Positions 34,638-43,291 of a DNA stretch of 64,000 nt are shown one piece after another. This stretch comes from Rubrivivax sp. (GTDB lineage: Bacteria > Pseudomonadota > Gammaproteobacteria > Burkholderiales > Burkholderiaceae_C), in contig JADCGP010000021.1 in assembly GCA_020248915.1 (NCBI GenBank), forward strand, positions 32,663 to 96,662. The letters run 5' to 3'. Positions within the stretch are counted from its first letter, which is position 1; the number at the start of each line of letters is the position of its first letter. Below the pieces are notes generated by a model that had not been told where the DNA came from, made no database searches, and saw only the letters and a list, made by a program, of their open reading frames with translations. The translations under genes and the position numbers were made by a program.

Positions 34638-35936
34638 ATGAGGCGATTCATCTCCAAGGCGTCGGCCCTGGCCCTGCTCGGCAGCGCCGGCGCAGCGCTG
34701 GCCCAGGGCGCGGCGGCTCCGGCTGCACCCACCAGCGGCGGCGACACCGCCTGGATGCTGGTGTGCACGGTGCTGGTCTTGCTGATGACGATCCCCGGCA
34801 TCATTCTCTTCTACAGCGGCATGCTGCGCAGCAAGAACGCGCTGTCGATCGTGGCCCACGGCGTGGCCGCGACCGCGGTCGTCACGCTGGTGTGGGCGAT
34901 GTTCGGCTACTCGATCGCCTTCACGCCGGGTAACGGTCTGTTCGGCGGCGTGAGCCGCTTCTTCGCCGACGGCGTCGTCGGCACCGGCTCCGGGGTGCAC
35001 CCGTCCGCGCCCACGGTGCCGGAGTCGGCCTTCTTCATGTTCCAGCTCGCCTTCGCCGTCGTCACCTTCGTGATCGTCCTCGGGGCCACGGCCGAGCGCA
35101 TGCGGCTCGGCGCCACCGTGTTCTTCGCCGCGCTGTGGACGCTGGCGGTGTACGCCCCGGTCGCGCATTGGGTGTGGCATCCCACGGGCTGGCTGGCGTC
35201 GATGGGCCACATGGACTTCGCCGGCGGCACGGTGGTGCACGTCGCTTCCGGCGCGAGCGGCCTGGTTGCCGCCTGGGTGCTCGGGCCGCGGCGCGGCTTC
35301 GGCAGCGAGCCGATGGTGCCGCACAACCTGCTCATCACCGTGCTCGGGGCTGGTCTGCTGTGGGCTGGCTGGTTCGGCTTCAACGCCGGCTCGGCCCTCG
35401 AGGCGAGCAACCGCGCCGCTGGCGCGCTGCTGGCCACGCAGGTCGGCGCCTGTTCAGGCGCGATGCTGTGGGGCATCTGCGAGTACGTGCATCGCGGGCA
35501 GTGGAGCGTGCTGGGCACGATGACCGGCGCCATCGCCGGCCTGATCGCCATCACCCCGGCCAGCGGCTTCGTCACGATCCCTGGCGCGCTGGCCATCGGT
35601 GCGGCCGGCGGCGTGCTGTGCTTCCTGTGCGTGGTCAACTTCAAGGCCCGTACGGGCATCGACGACACGCTGGACGTGTTCGCTCTGCATGGCGTCGGCG
35701 GGCTGGTCGGCACCGCGCTGACGCCGCTGTTCGCCAGCGCGGCGGTGGCCAAGGTCACCGCCGGCGTCGGCACGCAGCTGCTCGGCGCGCTGGCCGTGAT
35801 GGCCTACGCCGCCGTGGCGACCTGGCTGATCCTGCGCGTGCTCGCCTTCTTCGTGCCGTTGCGCGTCGATGCCGAGAAGGAGCAGGTCGGCCTGGACATC
35901 GCCGAGCACGGCGAGATGCTGTCCCCGCAGTCCTGA
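34638..35936 (+). CDS. amtB: Ammonium transporter (Amt family)
   Basis: 432 residues from the ATG at 34638, chosen because it opens a signal peptide (cleavage near ALAQ-GAAAP) as in AmtB. Eleven membrane helices follow. The pore histidines are His201 in GGTVVHVASGASG and His351 in FALHGVGGLVGT, and LFYSGMLRSKNALS is the family signature in helix 1-2. It conducts ammonium. No glnK is encoded in the flanks, although amtB is usually preceded by it. The gene follows the tRNA-Lys terminator by about 200 bases. Confidence 0.95.
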   Translation: MRRFISKASALALLGSAGAALAQGAAAPAAPTSGGDTAWMLVCTVLVLLMTIPGIILFYSGMLRSKNALSIVAHGVAATAVVTLVWAMFGYSIAFTPGNGLFGGVSRFFADGVVGTGSGVHPSAPTVPESAFFMFQLAFAVVTFVIVLGATAERMRLGATVFFAALWTLAVYAPVAHWVWHPTGWLASMGHMDFAGGTVVHVASGASGLVAAWVLGPRRGFGSEPMVPHNLLITVLGAGLLWAGWFGFNAGSALEASNRAAGALLATQVGACSGAMLWGICEYVHRGQWSVLGTMTGAIAGLIAITPASGFVTIPGALAIGAAGGVLCFLCVVNFKARTGIDDTLDVFALHGVGGLVGTALTPLFASAAVAKVTAGVGTQLLGALAVMAYAAVATWLILRVLAFFVPLRVDAEKEQVGLDIAEHGEMLSPQS

Positions 35937-35943
35937 CGCCGCG

Positions 35944-36387
35944 ATGGTGGCCCTGGCGATGAGCAATCCCGGCGACAGCCAGATCGTCAACTACGTGGTC
36001 CGCATGGTCGTGCCCATGCGGCGCGAGTTCGGGCGCAGCATCGACGTCCAGCAGTTCCTGCGTGACGGCGAGTACGCCAAGGCGGTGCTCGAGGAAGCGC
36101 TGACCAGCCAGGACGCCCGGCTCGTCGAGTACGCCACCTATGTCAGCCAGCGGCTGCTGTCGGCCCGCGTGGCTGCTGCCCCCGCGCCGGCTGCCGCGCG
36201 CGCGGCACTGGCGCCGCCTGCCGCCGCAGCTGCGGCCGGGCCGGCGGCAGCTCCGGCGGCGGGCGCGCCGGTGCCGGCGGCGTCGGGCGCCGCTGCACCG
36301 GGCGTGCCGCCCGGCGAGTCCGCCGCGGACCGCGAACGAGCGCTGCGCGAGCGCGTGCTCGACAAGTACCGGCGCGGCCTGCGCTGA
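35944..36387 (+). CDS. Hypothetical protein with Ala/Pro-rich centre
   Basis: 147 residues from the ATG at 35944. An ATG at 35959 (MSNPGDSQIVNYV) is an equally reasonable start and neither has a clear ribosome site. Residues 20-75 look folded (VNYVVRMVVPMRREFGRSIDV, then DGEYAKAVLEEALTSQDARL). The middle (about 80-125) is almost only Ala, Pro and Gly. The C-terminus ADRERALRERVLDKYRRGLR is a helical basic segment. It starts eight bases after the amt stop. No domain is recognised. Confidence 0.72.
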   Translation: MVALAMSNPGDSQIVNYVVRMVVPMRREFGRSIDVQQFLRDGEYAKAVLEEALTSQDARLVEYATYVSQRLLSARVAAAPAPAAARAALAPPAAAAAAGPAAAPAAGAPVPAASGAAAPGVPPGESAADRERALRERVLDKYRRGLR

Positions 36388-36463
36388 GCGTCCGCCGCGC
36401 CGCTGGCACGGGCACGCTGTCCGGACCGGGCCCGCCGCGGCCCGACGACTCCGACGGAGCCTT

Positions 36464-37093
36464 CTAGGTGATGCGCTCCGGATCTTCCTGGGCCGCCTGT
36501 GCCTGCGCGAGCGAGCCGAGCACCGAGGGACCGAACTCGCGCACCTCGAGCTTGTGATCCACGAAGAACGACGAGATCTGGTCCGGTGGACCCGTGCGCG
36601 GCGGCGGGGGGCGCTTGCGTTCGAGCGCCTCGAGAAGGGACGTCATCAGCACCTGGGCGCCGACGGGGGGCGGCGGCTCGATCAGGTTGTCGAGCTGGCG
36701 CAGCATCGTCTGCAGGCTCGCGGCGGAAAGGCGATCGAAGCGCTGGTCGCCGCCGGCCTTGAGCTGCTGCTCCAGCGCAGCCAGGTGGCGCAGCGCGCTG
36801 CGGCTGGAGCTGCGCGAGTCGAGCAGTTCGGTCAGTGCCCGCTGCATCGTGACCACGGAGCGCTCGGACCCCGGGCGCCGTCGCTGCGGCGGAGCCGAGG
36901 CCTGCGAGTCCTCGACGGCCAGCCGTCTGCGCCTGCGTCCGAGTGGCTGCAGAAGAACGGCGCGCAACAGCTCGATCATCCGTCGCAGCAGACCTTCCCG
37001 CCGCCGCCGTCCGCGGCGCGCAGGGCGTCGCTGGCGGTCCGGCGGGGCGCCGTCGCGGGGGGAGGGCCGCGGCGAGTGGCGTTCCTTCGGCAT
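36464..37093 (-). CDS. Hypothetical protein with Arg-rich N-terminus
   Basis: 209 residues. The first 40 are very basic (Arg/Pro/Lys), then two helices (LLRRMIELLRAVLLQPLGRRR). The C-terminal half is helical with SRSALRHLAALEQQLKAGG and LMTSLLEALERK, and ends with HKLEVREFGPSVLGSLAQAQ. The composition differs between halves, but the frame is continuous and base use is coding-like. No domain recognised. It converges on the preceding plus-strand gene. Confidence 0.7.
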   Translation of the reverse strand: MPKERHSPRPSPRDGAPPDRQRRPARRGRRRREGLLRRMIELLRAVLLQPLGRRRRRLAVEDSQASAPPQRRRPGSERSVVTMQRALTELLDSRSSSRSALRHLAALEQQLKAGGDQRFDRLSAASLQTMLRQLDNLIEPPPPVGAQVLMTSLLEALERKRPPPPRTGPPDQISSFFVDHKLEVREFGPSVLGSLAQAQAAQEDPERIT

Positions 37094-37218
37094 TCCCCCT
37101 TATCGGCCGGGGAGACGCCAGCTTGAGGCGTCGCGGCCTGGCGTCGCAGGCGGGGTCACGCCGAGGTGCGGCCACGGCCCGGTCGCCGTCAAGCGTGGGC
37201 CCCGCCACGCCAACGCCG

Positions 37219-37632
37219 TCACCCGGCAGCCGGCCGGCGATCGGCCGGGTGGTGGACCCCGTCGTTGACCGGGACATCGCCGATCAGGAACGGATTGATG
37301 CCTTCCAGGCAGCCGACGTTGTAGCCGTACTGGTCGGGGAAGGAGCGCCGCTGGTGGTGGGTGTAGATGCCGCACTGCCCGCAGAAGTAGTGCCGCGCCA
37401 CGAGGGTGTTGAACTGGTACAGGCGCAGGTGCTCCTCGCCCTGAACGATCCGGATGCCCGACAGCGGCACCGAGGCCACCACGGCACCCTTGCGCCGGCA
37501 GATCGAGCAGTCGCAACGGCGCGGGTCGACGATGCCCTGCGGCAGCTCGAGCTCCAGCACCACCGCGCCGCAGTGGCAGCTCAGGCGGTGCCTGGGCTGG
37601 ACGGTGACGCCGCCCACGGACCGGATCGACAT
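37219..37632 (-). CDS. GFA family (glutathione-dependent formaldehyde-activating-like) zinc protein
   Basis: 137 residues. The Mss4-like fold has its cysteine set intact: CHCG near residue 20, CDCSIC near 41 and CGQCG near 84, followed by the GIYTHHQRRSFPDQYG segment. GFA-family proteins bind zinc and some bind glutathione adducts, but most are not true formaldehyde enzymes. It lies 19 bases downstream of the RidA-like gene. Confidence 0.92.
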   Translation of the reverse strand: MSIRSVGGVTVQPRHRLSCHCGAVVLELELPQGIVDPRRCDCSICRRKGAVVASVPLSGIRIVQGEEHLRLYQFNTLVARHYFCGQCGIYTHHQRRSFPDQYGYNVGCLEGINPFLIGDVPVNDGVHHPADRRPAAG

Positions 37633-37651
37633 GGAGTCCCTGTTGTCGCGC

Positions 37652-38053
37652 TCAGCGGCCGGCGGCGCCGGCGGGACGGCGCAGCGCGGTGACCTCGATC
37701 TCGATGCGCATCCTCGGATCGAGCAGGCGTGCCGAGATCATCGTCGCGGCCGGTCGCACTGCGTCGAAGTGGCTGCGCAGGACCGGGTGGCAGGCCTCGA
37801 AGTCGGCGGGGTCGGGCAGGATGTAGAGCACGCGCACCACGTCGTGCAGGCCTGCCCCGACCTCGCGCAGAGCGCGCTCGATGTTGCGCAGGCACTGCGC
37901 GGCCTGCTCCTCGACGTGCTCGGAGATCGTCATCGTCGCGTAGTCGAAGCCGGTCGTGCCGGAGACGAAGACCCAGTCGCCCTGCGCGACGGCGCGCGAG
38001 TAGCCGATCTGGGCCTCGAAAGGCGAGCCCGAGCTGACCAGGGTGCGTTGCAT
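37652..38053 (-). CDS. RidA family protein
   Basis: 133 residues, typical YjgF/RidA size. Conserved strands include GYSRAVAQGDWVFVSGTTGF, AAQCLRNIERALREVGAG and the C-terminal RMRIEIEVTAL, which has the arginine used by true RidA to bind the imine carboxylate. This suggests reactive enamine/imine deamination, although many paralogues have narrower pathway roles. It is upstream of the GFA gene. Confidence 0.92.
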   Translation of the reverse strand: MQRTLVSSGSPFEAQIGYSRAVAQGDWVFVSGTTGFDYATMTISEHVEEQAAQCLRNIERALREVGAGLHDVVRVLYILPDPADFEACHPVLRSHFDAVRPAATMISARLLDPRMRIEIEVTALRRPAGAAGR

Positions 38054-38145
38054 GGTGTCTCCGATGCGGGATGCGGGGTGCGGGAGGCAGGCGTGGCTGG
38101 TGCGTCAGGCGTGGTCGGCGAACGGTGGCCCGGCCGGCTCCGGCC

Positions 38146-38658
38146 TCAGGCCCCGCCCAGCAGACCGGGGTTGGCGCGCCACAGCGCGAAGTTGAGCACG
38201 CCGGCGAAACCGGCCCAGGCCAGGTAGGGCAGCAGCAGCCCGGCCAGGCGCCGCAGCCGCCAGAAGGCGACGGTCGTGGCCAGCACCAGCACCCACAGCA
38301 GCAGCACCTCCGCGAGCGCCCAGCCACCCTGCCGCCAGGCGAAGAACAGCCAGCTCCACAGCGCGTTGGCCGCGAGCTGCGCGCCATACAGCAGCAGCGC
38401 GGGCCGCACGGCAGGCCCTGGCGCGGCGCGCCAGGCCAGCCACGCCGCCACCGCCATCATCGGGTACAGCACCGACCACACCGGGCCGAACAGCCAGCCG
38501 GGCGGTGCCCACGCGGGCCGGGCGAGCTGCGCGTAGAAGGCGCCGGCGCCCGCCGATGCCAGGCCGCCCGCCGCGGCCGCTGCGAAGGTGGCGGCCAGCG
38601 CGATGCCGAGCGCCAGCAACTGCGCGGTGCGCCCTGGAGGTTGCGGAGCCAGGGTCAT
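38146..38658 (-). CDS. tspO: TspO/MBR family tryptophan-rich membrane protein
   Basis: 170 residues from the ATG at 38658. Five membrane helices are visible and the family core WAPPGWLFGPVWSVLY is present, with ANALWSWLFFAWRQGGWALAEV and the C-terminal WAGFAGVLNFALWRANPG. TspO proteins bind porphyrins and act in tetrapyrrole and stress signalling. In phototrophic relatives TspO down-regulates photopigment genes, but no pigment genes are seen here. Confidence 0.92.
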   Translation of the reverse strand: MTLAPQPPGRTAQLLALGIALAATFAAAAAGGLASAGAGAFYAQLARPAWAPPGWLFGPVWSVLYPMMAVAAWLAWRAAPGPAVRPALLLYGAQLAANALWSWLFFAWRQGGWALAEVLLLWVLVLATTVAFWRLRRLAGLLLPYLAWAGFAGVLNFALWRANPGLLGGA

Positions 38659-38711
38659 GCGGGCGGTGCGCGTTGCGGCGGACAGGCCAACTCGGGCGGC
38701 GGCCCGGTCGA

Positions 38712-39191
38712 CTACGGCCAGGTCCGCCCGACGTCGCGGGCGTAGAAGGCGATCGCGCGCCGATAGGCGCGGATGCCGGGATCGGCGCTCGACTCGGCCA
38801 GCAGCTGCAGCAGCATCGCGACCGCCGCCTGGCTGTGGCCGCAGTTGTGCAGTGTCATGGCCAGGAAGGCCTTGGCCTCGCCGGCGGTGGGGTGCTCGTG
38901 CACCGCCTGCTCGAGCGTCTGGCGCGCCTCTTCGTGACGCCCCAGGGCGCGCAGGCTGCTCCCCAGGCAGACCAGGGCCTCGCGCCGCTGCGGCGGCTCG
39001 AGGCCCGCGGCGAGCGCGCTGCGGTACAGCACCACCGCCTCGACCTCGCGGCCGACGCCGTCGTGCACGAAGGCGGCCTCGAGGCAGAGCACGGCGTCGT
39101 GCGGCGCGTCGGCGAGGCATCGACGGGCCAGCGCCAGGGCCTCGTCTTGCCTACCGTCCTCGCGCAGGCGTCGGATCTCGGGGGCGGACAT
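38712..39191 (-). CDS. Tetratricopeptide-repeat protein
   Basis: 159 residues from the ATG at 39191. A longer frame to 39248 is possible. Three to four TPR-like helix pairs are seen: EIRRLREDGRQDEALALARRC, AVLCLEAAFVHDGVGREVEA, ALVCLGSSLRALGRHEEAR and AKAFLAMTLHNCGHSQAAV. It resembles small cytoplasmic TPR proteins of unknown role. No signal peptide. Confidence 0.85.
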   Translation of the reverse strand: MSAPEIRRLREDGRQDEALALARRCLADAPHDAVLCLEAAFVHDGVGREVEAVVLYRSALAAGLEPPQRREALVCLGSSLRALGRHEEARQTLEQAVHEHPTAGEAKAFLAMTLHNCGHSQAAVAMLLQLLAESSADPGIRAYRRAIAFYARDVGRTWP

Positions 39192-39273
39192 CGGGCGGGG
39201 CGCGTGCGGGGCAGCATCGGCGGGAGTGCCCGGATCGTATCCCGGCATCCGTCATCCGCCCTGCGCACGCCTG

Positions 39274-39654
39274 TCAACCGCTCCGTGGCCCGAACAGGTG
39301 CACCAGCGCCGCGGCGGCCAGCAGCGCCAGGGCAAGCACGTCGGCCTTCACGACGGTGGACAGCGCCTGGTTGTACGAGCCCACCGAGAAGGCGAGCACC
39401 AGGAACGAGGCCACGCTGATGAGTCCGGCCACCAGCGCCAGCCCGTGCAGCGGGCGGTGGAAGGCGGCGTAGCCGAGGAACCCGGCCAGCAGGCCGAACA
39501 GCACGGCTCTGTGGCGCAGCAGGATCTCGAGGTTGGGGTCCTGCACGGCGATGCCGTACAGGCTCGACAGCCGGGCCGCCCCGAGAACGCCGGCCAGCGG
39601 CAGGACATGGATCGCGGCCACGAAGAGCAGCGCGGCAGGGACGATGAATCGCAT
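39274..39654 (-). CDS. Small four-helix membrane protein
   Basis: 126 residues from the ATG at 39654, where the protein opens with a membrane helix (MRFIVPAALLFVAAIHVLPL). Four hydrophobic helices are seen, with EILLRHRAVLFGLLAGFLGY and VGSYNQALSTVVKADVLAL as probable conserved loops. Homologues in Burkholderiales are often mislabelled as phosphopantetheine adenylyltransferase; nothing here supports an enzyme. Function unknown. Confidence 0.8.
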   Translation of the reverse strand: MRFIVPAALLFVAAIHVLPLAGVLGAARLSSLYGIAVQDPNLEILLRHRAVLFGLLAGFLGYAAFHRPLHGLALVAGLISVASFLVLAFSVGSYNQALSTVVKADVLALALLAAAALVHLFGPRSG

Positions 39655-39822
39655 GGTGTAGGGCGGAGGGTTGCGTCTGGGAGAGGGTGTATCTGACTCG
39701 GGGCGACCGCGCCATGACGTGGCAGGTAGGGGCGCGGTCGCGGGGCACAACCGACGATCCGTGCGCCGATCCGGACGGCACGGCCACCTCTGGTCCGGCA
39801 CCTGGCGGCGGTGCCTCGGCGC

Positions 39823-40542
39823 TCAGTAGTCCACCGGCTGCACGGCCGGGTGCAGGACGATCTCGTCGACCCGCACGTGCAGCGGCGCCGTGAGCGCGTG
39901 CAGCACGGCCCGGGCGACGTCGGCCGGGCGCAGGTGCAGCGCCCGCTCCGGGTGGCCGGGGGTCCGCCCGGTGAAGTGCGTGTCGGTCATGCCGGCACGG
40001 ATCTCGGTGACCTTGAGTCCCCGGCCCGCACCCTCCCGGGCGGCCACCTGGGTCAGGGCGCGCTGGGCGTGCTTGCTGGCGGCATAGATCGCGCCGCCGG
40101 CGAAGGTGCGCGCACTGACGTCGCTGGTGACGTTGACCAGGTGGCTGGGCAGCCCGCGCGCGTGGCGACGCGCGACCTCGGGCAGGAAGTGCTTGGTCGC
40201 GAGCAGGGTGCCGAGCACGTTGGTGTCGAAGACGCGGCGGTAGTCGTCGACGCCGGCATCCTCCAGCGGCCCGAACACACCGATGCCGGCGTTGTTGACC
40301 AGCGAGTCGACGCCCTCCTGCACCGCCAGCCGCGCGAAAGCCTCGACGCTCGACTCGCTCGTCACGTCGAGGACGATGCCGCGAATGCCCTGCACGCCGA
40401 ACTCGGGCGCCGCGCGGGCGCCCGCGATCACCCGGGCGCCGCAGGCGTGCAGCAACTCGGCCACCGCGTGCCCGATGCCGCGGCTCGCGCCAGTGACGGC
40501 GACGACGCGGCCGGCCAGCGGGGCGTGGTCTGCGTTCGCCAT
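39823..40542 (-). CDS. SDR-family oxidoreductase
   Basis: 239 residues. The cofactor loop is TGASRGIGHAVAELL, the NNAGIGVFG motif is present, and the catalytic Tyr-Lys pair is in AIYAASKHAQ. No Asp or Arg after strand 2 clearly fixes NAD versus NADP. It lies ten bases downstream of the cupin gene on the same strand. Substrate unknown. Confidence 0.93.
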   Translation of the reverse strand: MANADHAPLAGRVVAVTGASRGIGHAVAELLHACGARVIAGARAAPEFGVQGIRGIVLDVTSESSVEAFARLAVQEGVDSLVNNAGIGVFGPLEDAGVDDYRRVFDTNVLGTLLATKHFLPEVARRHARGLPSHLVNVTSDVSARTFAGGAIYAASKHAQRALTQVAAREGAGRGLKVTEIRAGMTDTHFTGRTPGHPERALHLRPADVARAVLHALTAPLHVRVDEIVLHPAVQPVDY

Positions 40543-40552
40543 GCCCGCGGCT

Positions 40553-41041
40553 TCAGGACTGAGGGGCCCGCAGGTCCGCCGGGGCCGCCGGGGTGGCCTC
40601 GGCGGCCTGGGCGGCCTGCACGCCGTCGACCTCGACGGTGTCGAAGTCCGCGGGCATCACGACCTCGAGCATCTCGAGGTCCTCGCTGTGACCGAGCTCG
40701 CGGTGCCGGATGCCGGGCGGCAGGGGAACGCAGGACCCGGCCTGGAGCAGTACCACGCCCTGGCCCTCGTACTCGAACTCGATCCAGCCGCGCAGCACGT
40801 AGACCAGCTGGAACGCGGTCCGGTGCAGGTGCGGCTGCCCCGAGAACGCGGCGCCGGCGGCGGGGCGGATCACGTGCGCGACGACGCGGCCTGCGGTGGC
40901 GGCGCGGATGCCCAGGTCGCGGTATTCGAAGAACGAGCGCAGCCCGCGCTCGAACACCGCGTCGGCGGCGTGCGTCGCCACGAAGCGGGCGCCGCCGCCG
41001 TCGCCCGAGGTGTGGCCCGGGCTCGCCGGGACGGCAGCCAC
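40553..41041 (-). CDS. Cupin-domain protein
   Basis: 162 residues from a GTG at 41041. That start lies one base after the stop of the upstream lipoprotein gene, whereas the ATG at 41095 would overlap it by over 50 bases. The cupin metal motif is HLHRTAFQLVYVLRGWIEFE with a second half GSCVPLPPGIRHREL. It is probably a non-enzymatic or dioxygenase-type single cupin and is adjacent to an SDR. Confidence 0.85.
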   Translation of the reverse strand: MAAVPASPGHTSGDGGGARFVATHAADAVFERGLRSFFEYRDLGIRAATAGRVVAHVIRPAAGAAFSGQPHLHRTAFQLVYVLRGWIEFEYEGQGVVLLQAGSCVPLPPGIRHRELGHSEDLEMLEVVMPADFDTVEVDGVQAAQAAEATPAAPADLRAPQS

Positions 41042-41042
41042 G

Positions 41043-41249
41043 CTACTGCCTGGCCGCCGCCGAGGCTGCGGCGGCGCCCGACTGCAGCGCGCCATCCAGC
41101 TTCTTCTTGAGCTGCTCCTGTTGGGACACGGCCTGCTCGGCCTGGGTCGCCTGCAGCTTGCCGACGGTGGCCGCGGTGCCGGCGACCTCGGCGCCGCATC
41201 CCGCGAGCAGGGCGGGCACGAGGGCTACGGCAGCAAGACGAATTCGCAT
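41043..41249 (-). CDS. Small lipoprotein
   Basis: 68 residues. The N-terminus MRIRLAAVALVPALLAGCG is a lipoprotein signal with Cys18. The rest is a short Ala/Gln/Lys-rich helical segment (QATQAEQAVSQQEQLKKK). The start is preceded by GGGAGAACG. It is coupled to the cupin gene by a one-base spacing. No family recognised. Confidence 0.72.
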   Translation of the reverse strand: MRIRLAAVALVPALLAGCGAEVAGTAATVGKLQATQAEQAVSQQEQLKKKLDGALQSGAAAASAAARQ

Positions 41250-41323
41250 CACGTTCTCCCGGGTCATGGTGAGGGCGGTCGCATCCGCGACCGTGGGGGT
41301 GCAAGGTGTCGCGCGGCAGCGGG

Positions 41324-41785
41324 CTACGGCTTCGTTCCCGGAACGCGGCCGGCCACGGGCTGGCCTTCCTTCTCGTCGGAACGGTCGAACACCAGCGTCT
41401 GGCCGAAGACCATCTGGATCCATGTCGGGTACGTGTAGGCCGTACCCTCGTTGTGATCGATGATGGCCCCGATACCGCCCCCGAAGATGATGTTGCCGGC
41501 CAGACCGGCGTTGGCGCGCGAGATCGCGTGCGCCAATGCGTCCGGGTTGGCCGGATGCTTGCAGGTGATGTCCAGATCCTTGCTCGACCGCCGCACGTTG
41601 ACGGTACTCCCCGACTTGGCAGTCACGCTGCCGTAGTCGTTCGTGATGGTGCAGTCGGCCTGCCCCACCATCGTGCCGTCCTCGGTCCTGGTCTCGAGCT
41701 TCATGGGGTGGGTCGTTTCGTTGACGATCGAGGCGCAACCCGTCATCGCGACGGCGAACGCAGTGGCCAGAACAGTCCGGATCAT
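41324..41785 (-). CDS. Lipoprotein of the GCASIVN type
   Basis: 153 residues from the ATG at 41785. The lipobox is MTGCAS (Cys17), followed by IVNETTHPMKLET. The mature part has a beta-rich PEGA-like region (CTITNDYGSVTAKSGSTVNV, then DLDITCKHPA) with two Cys likely to form a disulphide, and a Gly-rich turn NIIFGGGIGAIID. Proteins starting GCA(S/T)IV are common outer-membrane lipoproteins of unknown function in proteobacteria. A GAGAAGGA ribosome site precedes the start. Confidence 0.82.
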   Translation of the reverse strand: MIRTVLATAFAVAMTGCASIVNETTHPMKLETRTEDGTMVGQADCTITNDYGSVTAKSGSTVNVRRSSKDLDITCKHPANPDALAHAISRANAGLAGNIIFGGGIGAIIDHNEGTAYTYPTWIQMVFGQTLVFDRSDEKEGQPVAGRVPGTKP

Positions 41786-41871
41786 TCCTTCTCTCCCTGC
41801 TCCTGTAGCGCCGGCATAACGCCGTGGGATCGTAACGCCGGTGGCTGCGGCGCCGGCGGGTGCGGGCTCCG

Positions 41872-42237
41872 TCATCGCCGCTCGAACTCGGCGAGCAGCG
41901 GCGCGGCCTGCTCCGGCGTGATCTCGCGCAGCACCAGCGGCGTGCCTGCCATCGGTGCCGCCCACGAGCGCTCCGGCCGGTAGGCGACCACCACGAAGTA
42001 GTTCCGGCTGGCCTCGACGTTCAGCACGACCCGCTGCTTCCACGAGGGTGGGTCGGGCTCGAGCACGTGCACGCCCTGCGGCAGCGGGACCACCGCATAG
42101 GTGCGCCGCGGAAGGCTGACCAGCCGGCGGCCGTCGGCAGTGACGATCTGGTCGCTGCGGATCAGCGTCGGGCCGCTGTCGTTGAAGACGTGCAGCAGGC
42201 CCGACCCTGCCGGTGCCTCCGGGGGGCGCCGGCGCAC
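41872..42237 (-). CDS. DUF2846-like protein, 5' part apparently frameshifted
   Basis: 121 residues are open in this frame from a GTG at 42237. They show a DUF2846-like beta domain: LIRSDQIVTADGRRLVSLPRRTYAVVPLPQGVHVLE, then VVLNVEASRNYFVVVAY. The expected signal peptide is missing, but it is found in another frame directly upstream: from a GTG at 42319, VRAAARAAAAPATLAALGL then SLAGAQEPRAP. The frames join at a run of six G at 42221-42226 if one base is removed. So the gene is either mutated or contains a homopolymer sequencing error. The intact gene would span 41872-42319. Confidence 0.65.
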   Translation of the reverse strand: MRRRPPEAPAGSGLLHVFNDSGPTLIRSDQIVTADGRRLVSLPRRTYAVVPLPQGVHVLEPDPPSWKQRVVLNVEASRNYFVVVAYRPERSWAAPMAGTPLVLREITPEQAAPLLAEFERR

Positions 42238-42399
42238 GTGGCTCCTGGGCGCCGGCGAGGGACAGGCCCAGCGCAGCCAGCGTGGCCGGTGCGGCGGCGG
42301 CCCGTGCTGCCGCGCGCACCCCGCAGGCTGGCGTCGGGAGCCGCGACCTTGCAGACCGGTTTGCCGCGGGCTCCGGCGCCGCGAGACCCGGCCCGGCCC

Positions 42400-42858
42400 T
42401 CACTTCGGCTGCATCACCGCGTCCACGCGGGCCTTGTCGATGTAGCGGTCGAGGAGGCCCATCGCCGAGCCCACCTGCGGGTTCGTCATCAGCTCCTGCA
42501 TCGCCAGCTGGCCCAGCACCTGGAAGCCGGCCTGGATGGCGGCGGGGCCGCCGGCCCGCACCGCCTCCCGCACTTCGCGCGGGCAGCTCTCGGCCAGCAG
42601 CCGCGTGAACAGCGCGCCGGCGGAGCGGGACGCGCGGTCGATGTCCTCGGCGGTGGCCGACGACAGCGGCTTCATCTCCGGGTGCGCCGTCATCGCCGCG
42701 AACAGCCAGCGTGCCAGTTCCTTGCGATCCCGGCCGGTGGTGTTGTCGGCCAGGCACCGGCCCAGGGCATCCGCCGGGGACTGCGACTGCGCCGCGCCTG
42801 CGGGCAGCAGCAGGGCGAGGGCGATCGGGAGGATGCGGAGGCCGTTGGTCGAAGGCAT
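42400..42858 (-). CDS. Secreted helical protein of unknown function
   Basis: 152 residues from the ATG at 42858, which opens a signal peptide ending near AQSQ (about residue 23). The mature part has two Cys (RCLADNTTGRDRKELARWLF and ESCPREVREAVRAGG) and a helical C-terminus (GFQVLGQLAMQELMTNPQVG). It is soluble and periplasmic by prediction. No family named. Confidence 0.78.
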   Translation of the reverse strand: MPSTNGLRILPIALALLLPAGAAQSQSPADALGRCLADNTTGRDRKELARWLFAAMTAHPEMKPLSSATAEDIDRASRSAGALFTRLLAESCPREVREAVRAGGPAAIQAGFQVLGQLAMQELMTNPQVGSAMGLLDRYIDKARVDAVMQPK

Positions 42859-43291
42859 GGTGGTCGGGTGCTGGCAAGGAGGTGGCGAGACCCGCCGTGC
42901 GGGCGAACGCTGCGCTGCCGGGGGATGATGCCCGAGGCCGACCCAGAACGCCCGATGCGAACCGGGCGCCGCGGCCCGGCGGCGTGTCGTGTGCACGCTC
43001 CGGCGCGCAGTTGCGGGCGACGGCGGCTGCGCTCGGCGCTGCAACCAGCCGCCGCACACCGGGATGACCCGCCCGGCGAAGCAGTCCGCCGAGCCGCTGC
43101 GCAGCGGCGTGGCGGAATGCACGTCGTCGCGTTCGTCGACCAGCCGGCCGAGCGGCACCTGGCACCTCGCGCGCGAGCTGCTCCCGGGACCGCGGGTCTG
43201 CCGCCGCTTGATGCCGCGCGGCGCCGGCCCCATGAACTCCCGCGCCTGGGTGAGCACGATGCACACCGGCCCTGCAGACCGCCTGGCACGG
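42859..43291. other. 433-base region without a recognisable gene
   Basis: Several frames are open on both strands because of the high GC content, but none shows a protein pattern, signal peptide or ribosome site that I can support. No RNA, repeat or terminator was recognised. Confidence 0.4.
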
